Source: Singulisphaera sp. GP187
GTDB lineage: Bacteria; Pseudomonadota; Gammaproteobacteria; Burkholderiales; Burkholderiaceae_C
Assembly: GCA_943327965.2 (NCBI GenBank)
Contig: CALPYQ020000045.1
Coordinates: forward strand, 1 to 8,521
Direction: 5' to 3'
DNA length: 8,521 nucleotides
This document shows positions 6,561 through 8,521 of the stretch, piece by piece. A model generated the notes under the pieces. The model had not been told where the DNA came from. It made no database searches and was given only the letters and a program-made list of their open reading frames with translations. The translations under genes and the position numbers were made by a program. Every line of letters starts with the position of its first letter. Position 1 is the first letter of the stretch.

Positions 6561-7267
6561 GAACCTTACCGCGCATTCTGATTGTGGAGGATGAACCCGC
6601 GATTGCAGAGTTGATTGCGGTTAATCTTCGCCACAATGGTTTTCAGCCCATTTGGGCCATGGATGGTGAAACAGCTCAAAAAGAACTTGATGACGTATTG
6701 CCCGATGTCATTTTGCTCGATTGGATGTTGCCCAAGGAAAGTGGTTTGTCTTTGGCCAAAAAATGGCGCAATGACAAACGCTCTCAAGCAATTCCCATCT
6801 TGATGCTCACTGCCAGAGGTGACGAAATTGACAGAGTTGCAGGCTTAGATGCAGGCGCTGACGACTACATTGTTAAACCATTTTCTACCAAAGAATTGTT
6901 AGCCCGCATACGTGCTGTTCTCAGAAGACGATCGCCTGAGCAATCAGCAGGCCGAATTCAAATGGGACAGTTGTTGTTAGATGCTGATACGCATCGAGTG
7001 AGCTTTCAAGACCAACCCTTAAAGCTGGGCCCCACAGAGTTCAAGTTGTTACAATATTTCATGACTCACAAAGAGCGCGTCCACAGCCGAGGTCAATTGC
7101 TTGACCGTGTATGGGGCGATCATGTTTTCATCGAAGAGCGTACGGTAGACGTTCACGTTAAGAGACTGCGCGAAGCACTGGGTGCTGCAGGCAATATGGT
7201 TGAAACGGTTCGTGGTGCTGGTTATCGTTTTACTGAAATAACTCAAACTTCAAGCGCTGCTGGCTAA
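6557..7267 (+). CDS. phoB: Phosphate response regulator PhoB (OmpR family)
   Basis: PhoB is the DNA-binding response regulator that activates the Pho regulon, including the pst genes, after phosphorylation by PhoR. The 236-residue protein has a receiver domain (about 5-125) with acidic residues Glu11 and Asp12, phosphoacceptor Asp55 in LLDWMLP, the switch Thr85 in LMLTARG, and Lys107 in DDYIVKPF. The C-terminal winged-helix domain (about 135-230) includes GPTEFKLLQYFM, SRGQLLDRVWG, the recognition-helix region RTVDVHVKRLRE and VRGAGYRF. All key residues are present. The gene overlaps phoU by ATGA; a GGAG at 6542-6545 is rather far upstream, so coupling probably matters. It is expected to act on the Pho-box clusters upstream of pstS. 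Confidence 0.98.
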   Translation: MRTLPRILIVEDEPAIAELIAVNLRHNGFQPIWAMDGETAQKELDDVLPDVILLDWMLPKESGLSLAKKWRNDKRSQAIPILMLTARGDEIDRVAGLDAGADDYIVKPFSTKELLARIRAVLRRRSPEQSAGRIQMGQLLLDADTHRVSFQDQPLKLGPTEFKLLQYFMTHKERVHSRGQLLDRVWGDHVFIEERTVDVHVKRLREALGAAGNMVETVRGAGYRFTEITQTSSAAG

Positions 7268-7285
7268 TTTAGTCAAAGTCCCATT

Positions 7286-8521
7286 ATGTTTCCACGTACC
7301 ATCGGCCTGTTTTTTTGGATGGCTGTCGCGGCAATTGCTGGTTTTTGGTTAAACACCACATCCGGACCTCTCCTGGGTGCATTTCTAGTTTGCCTCATCA
7401 CAGTTCTTAAAGATTTGTGGAAAGGCCAAAAAATTGCACACTGGTTACGCCACAACAATGTTCAGGACCCGCCCAACTTGGGTGGCATTTGGGGCGATCT
7501 GATAGATCGCATGAAACGAATTTTGACCGAGCAGCGTCGGCAAACACAGACCGAACAAAAACGCCTGCAAGACTTTTTACTGGCCATTCAAGCTTCGCCC
7601 AATGGTGTGGTACTGCTTGACCCAGAAGGTCGCATTGAATGGTGTAATCAAACGGCTGCGCAACACTTGGGCATGGATGCCAAGCGTGATTTGATGCAGC
7701 ATGTTGTGCACTTGGTGCGAGACCCCGTATTCAATAAATATTTGGCCAGTGAGGTCTATGACAGTGAAGTCATCATCGATGGTCGCGGTGCGTCACTGCA
7801 CAAAGTCATTAAGCTTTCAGTGCAGCTCCACAATTACGGCGAAAACCGTCAACTGCTTTTAACGCGTGATGTCACTGCGGTTGCCCAAGCCGACGTCATG
7901 AGAAAAGATTTTGTGGCCAATGTCTCCCACGAAATACGCACGCCTCTGACGGTGATGAGCGGATTTATTGAAACGCTTCAAAACCTGCCTTTAGAAGCTG
8001 AAGAGCGCGCCCGCTATTTAGAACTGATGTCTGTTCAAGCAGAAAGAATGCAAGATTTGGTGAATGATTTGCTGATTCTTTCTCAGCTTGATGGCAGTAC
8101 ATTGCCTTCAACCAACGACCTAATTTTAATTTCTAGCTTAATGGTTGGTATTGAATCGGAAGCGCGTGGTCTTGCTATGGCTCAATTGCAAGAAGAGGAA
8201 AAACCACAGGTCCTCCATTTTGAAGTTCCTTCAGGTGTCCAATTGATAGGTGCTCCCAAGGAGTTGCATAGCGCAGTTTCTAACCTCGTTAATAATGCCG
8301 TGAGGTACACCCCTGCTGGCGGATTAATTTCGGCAATTTGGACCCTGTTGCCCGATGATCGAATTCAGTTCACTGTGGTTGACACAGGACCAGGTATTGC
8401 TTCAGAGCATATCCCCAGACTAACAGAGCGTTTTTACAGGGTTGACCGTAGTCGATCCAGAGAATCGGGTGGTACCGGCCTAGGCTTGGCCATTGCCAAA
8501 CATGTGATGCAACGTCACGGT
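7286..8521 (+). CDS. phoR: Phosphate sensor histidine kinase PhoR (3' end outside window)
   Basis: PhoR phosphorylates PhoB when phosphate is scarce and dephosphorylates it otherwise. The frame is open from the ATG at 7286 to the right edge, 412 codons; by comparison with E. coli PhoR (431 residues) only about 20 residues should be missing. The N-terminus has two closely spaced membrane spans (about 5-22 and 28-42) with almost no periplasmic loop, as expected for a PhoR that senses via PstSCAB-PhoU rather than by a periplasmic domain. A charged linker, a probable short coiled coil (about 74-96) and a PAS domain (about 96-195, ASPNGVVLLDPEGRIEWCN) follow. The H box FVANVSHEIRTPL carries His215. 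The ATPase domain has the N box NLVNNAVRYTP (Asn337), G1 DTGPGIA (366-372) and G2 GGTGLGL (395-401). It begins 18 bases after phoB with no strong ribosome binding site. Confidence 0.97.
   Translation, partial: MFPRTIGLFFWMAVAAIAGFWLNTTSGPLLGAFLVCLITVLKDLWKGQKIAHWLRHNNVQDPPNLGGIWGDLIDRMKRILTEQRRQTQTEQKRLQDFLLAIQASPNGVVLLDPEGRIEWCNQTAAQHLGMDAKRDLMQHVVHLVRDPVFNKYLASEVYDSEVIIDGRGASLHKVIKLSVQLHNYGENRQLLLTRDVTAVAQADVMRKDFVANVSHEIRTPLTVMSGFIETLQNLPLEAEERARYLELMSVQAERMQDLVNDLLILSQLDGSTLPSTNDLILISSLMVGIESEARGLAMAQLQEEEKPQVLHFEVPSGVQLIGAPKELHSAVSNLVNNAVRYTPAGGLISAIWTLLPDDRIQFTVVDTGPGIASEHIPRLTERFYRVDRSRSRESGGTGLGLAIAKHVMQRHG

Noticed and set aside
1..8521. Mobile elements, CRISPR arrays, tRNA or rRNA genes, or an undescribed multigene system
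   Set aside because: No long terminal inverted repeats, transposase or integrase motifs, spaced direct repeats or structured RNA genes are visible. All major genes belong to the well-known Pho/Pst and polyphosphate families with intact motifs.

Overview
The window holds a phosphate (Pho/Pst) locus from a Gram-negative proteobacterium, most likely a betaproteobacterium of the Burkholderiales. The basis is the gene set and order (pstS-pstC-pstA-pstB-phoU-phoB-phoR beside ppx and sixA), the protein character, the moderate base composition and the heavy use of TTG for leucine, which would suit a freshwater Comamonadaceae/Burkholderiaceae lineage. The genus is inferred and not proven.

Left part (1-1828): the 3' end of a SixA-type phosphohistidine phosphatase gene on the + strand converges on a complete ppx/gppA-family exopolyphosphatase gene on the - strand. 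A short hairpin with a T run between them is a candidate sixA terminator.

Control region (1829-2117): this 289-base divergent spacer between ppx and pstS contains two clusters of Pho-box-like heptamers repeated every 11 bp. The pstS-proximal cluster (1984-2012) sits exactly 10 bp upstream of a -10-like hexamer facing pstS. The ppx-proximal cluster (1877-1905) contains a near-palindromic box that also has a -10-like hexamer 10 bp away, but facing ppx. A possible 19-codon leader ORF precedes pstS.

Right part (2118-8521): seven co-directional genes follow. PstS (periplasmic binder), PstC and PstA (membrane channel) and PstB (ATPase) form the high-affinity phosphate ABC importer. PhoU couples importer status to the PhoR sensor kinase, which phosphorylates PhoB. 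PhoB in turn should bind the Pho boxes upstream of pstS. A very regular intrinsic terminator after pstS probably makes pstS mRNA exceed that of the rest of the operon. The remaining genes are tightly spaced or overlap by ATGA (pstC/pstA, phoU/phoB), as in one transcript. phoR runs off the right edge just after its G2 box.

I see no mobile element, CRISPR array, tRNA, rRNA or unknown multigene system. All genes belong to known families. What deserves a second look is the regulatory architecture of the ppx-pstS spacer and the pstS-pstC junction.
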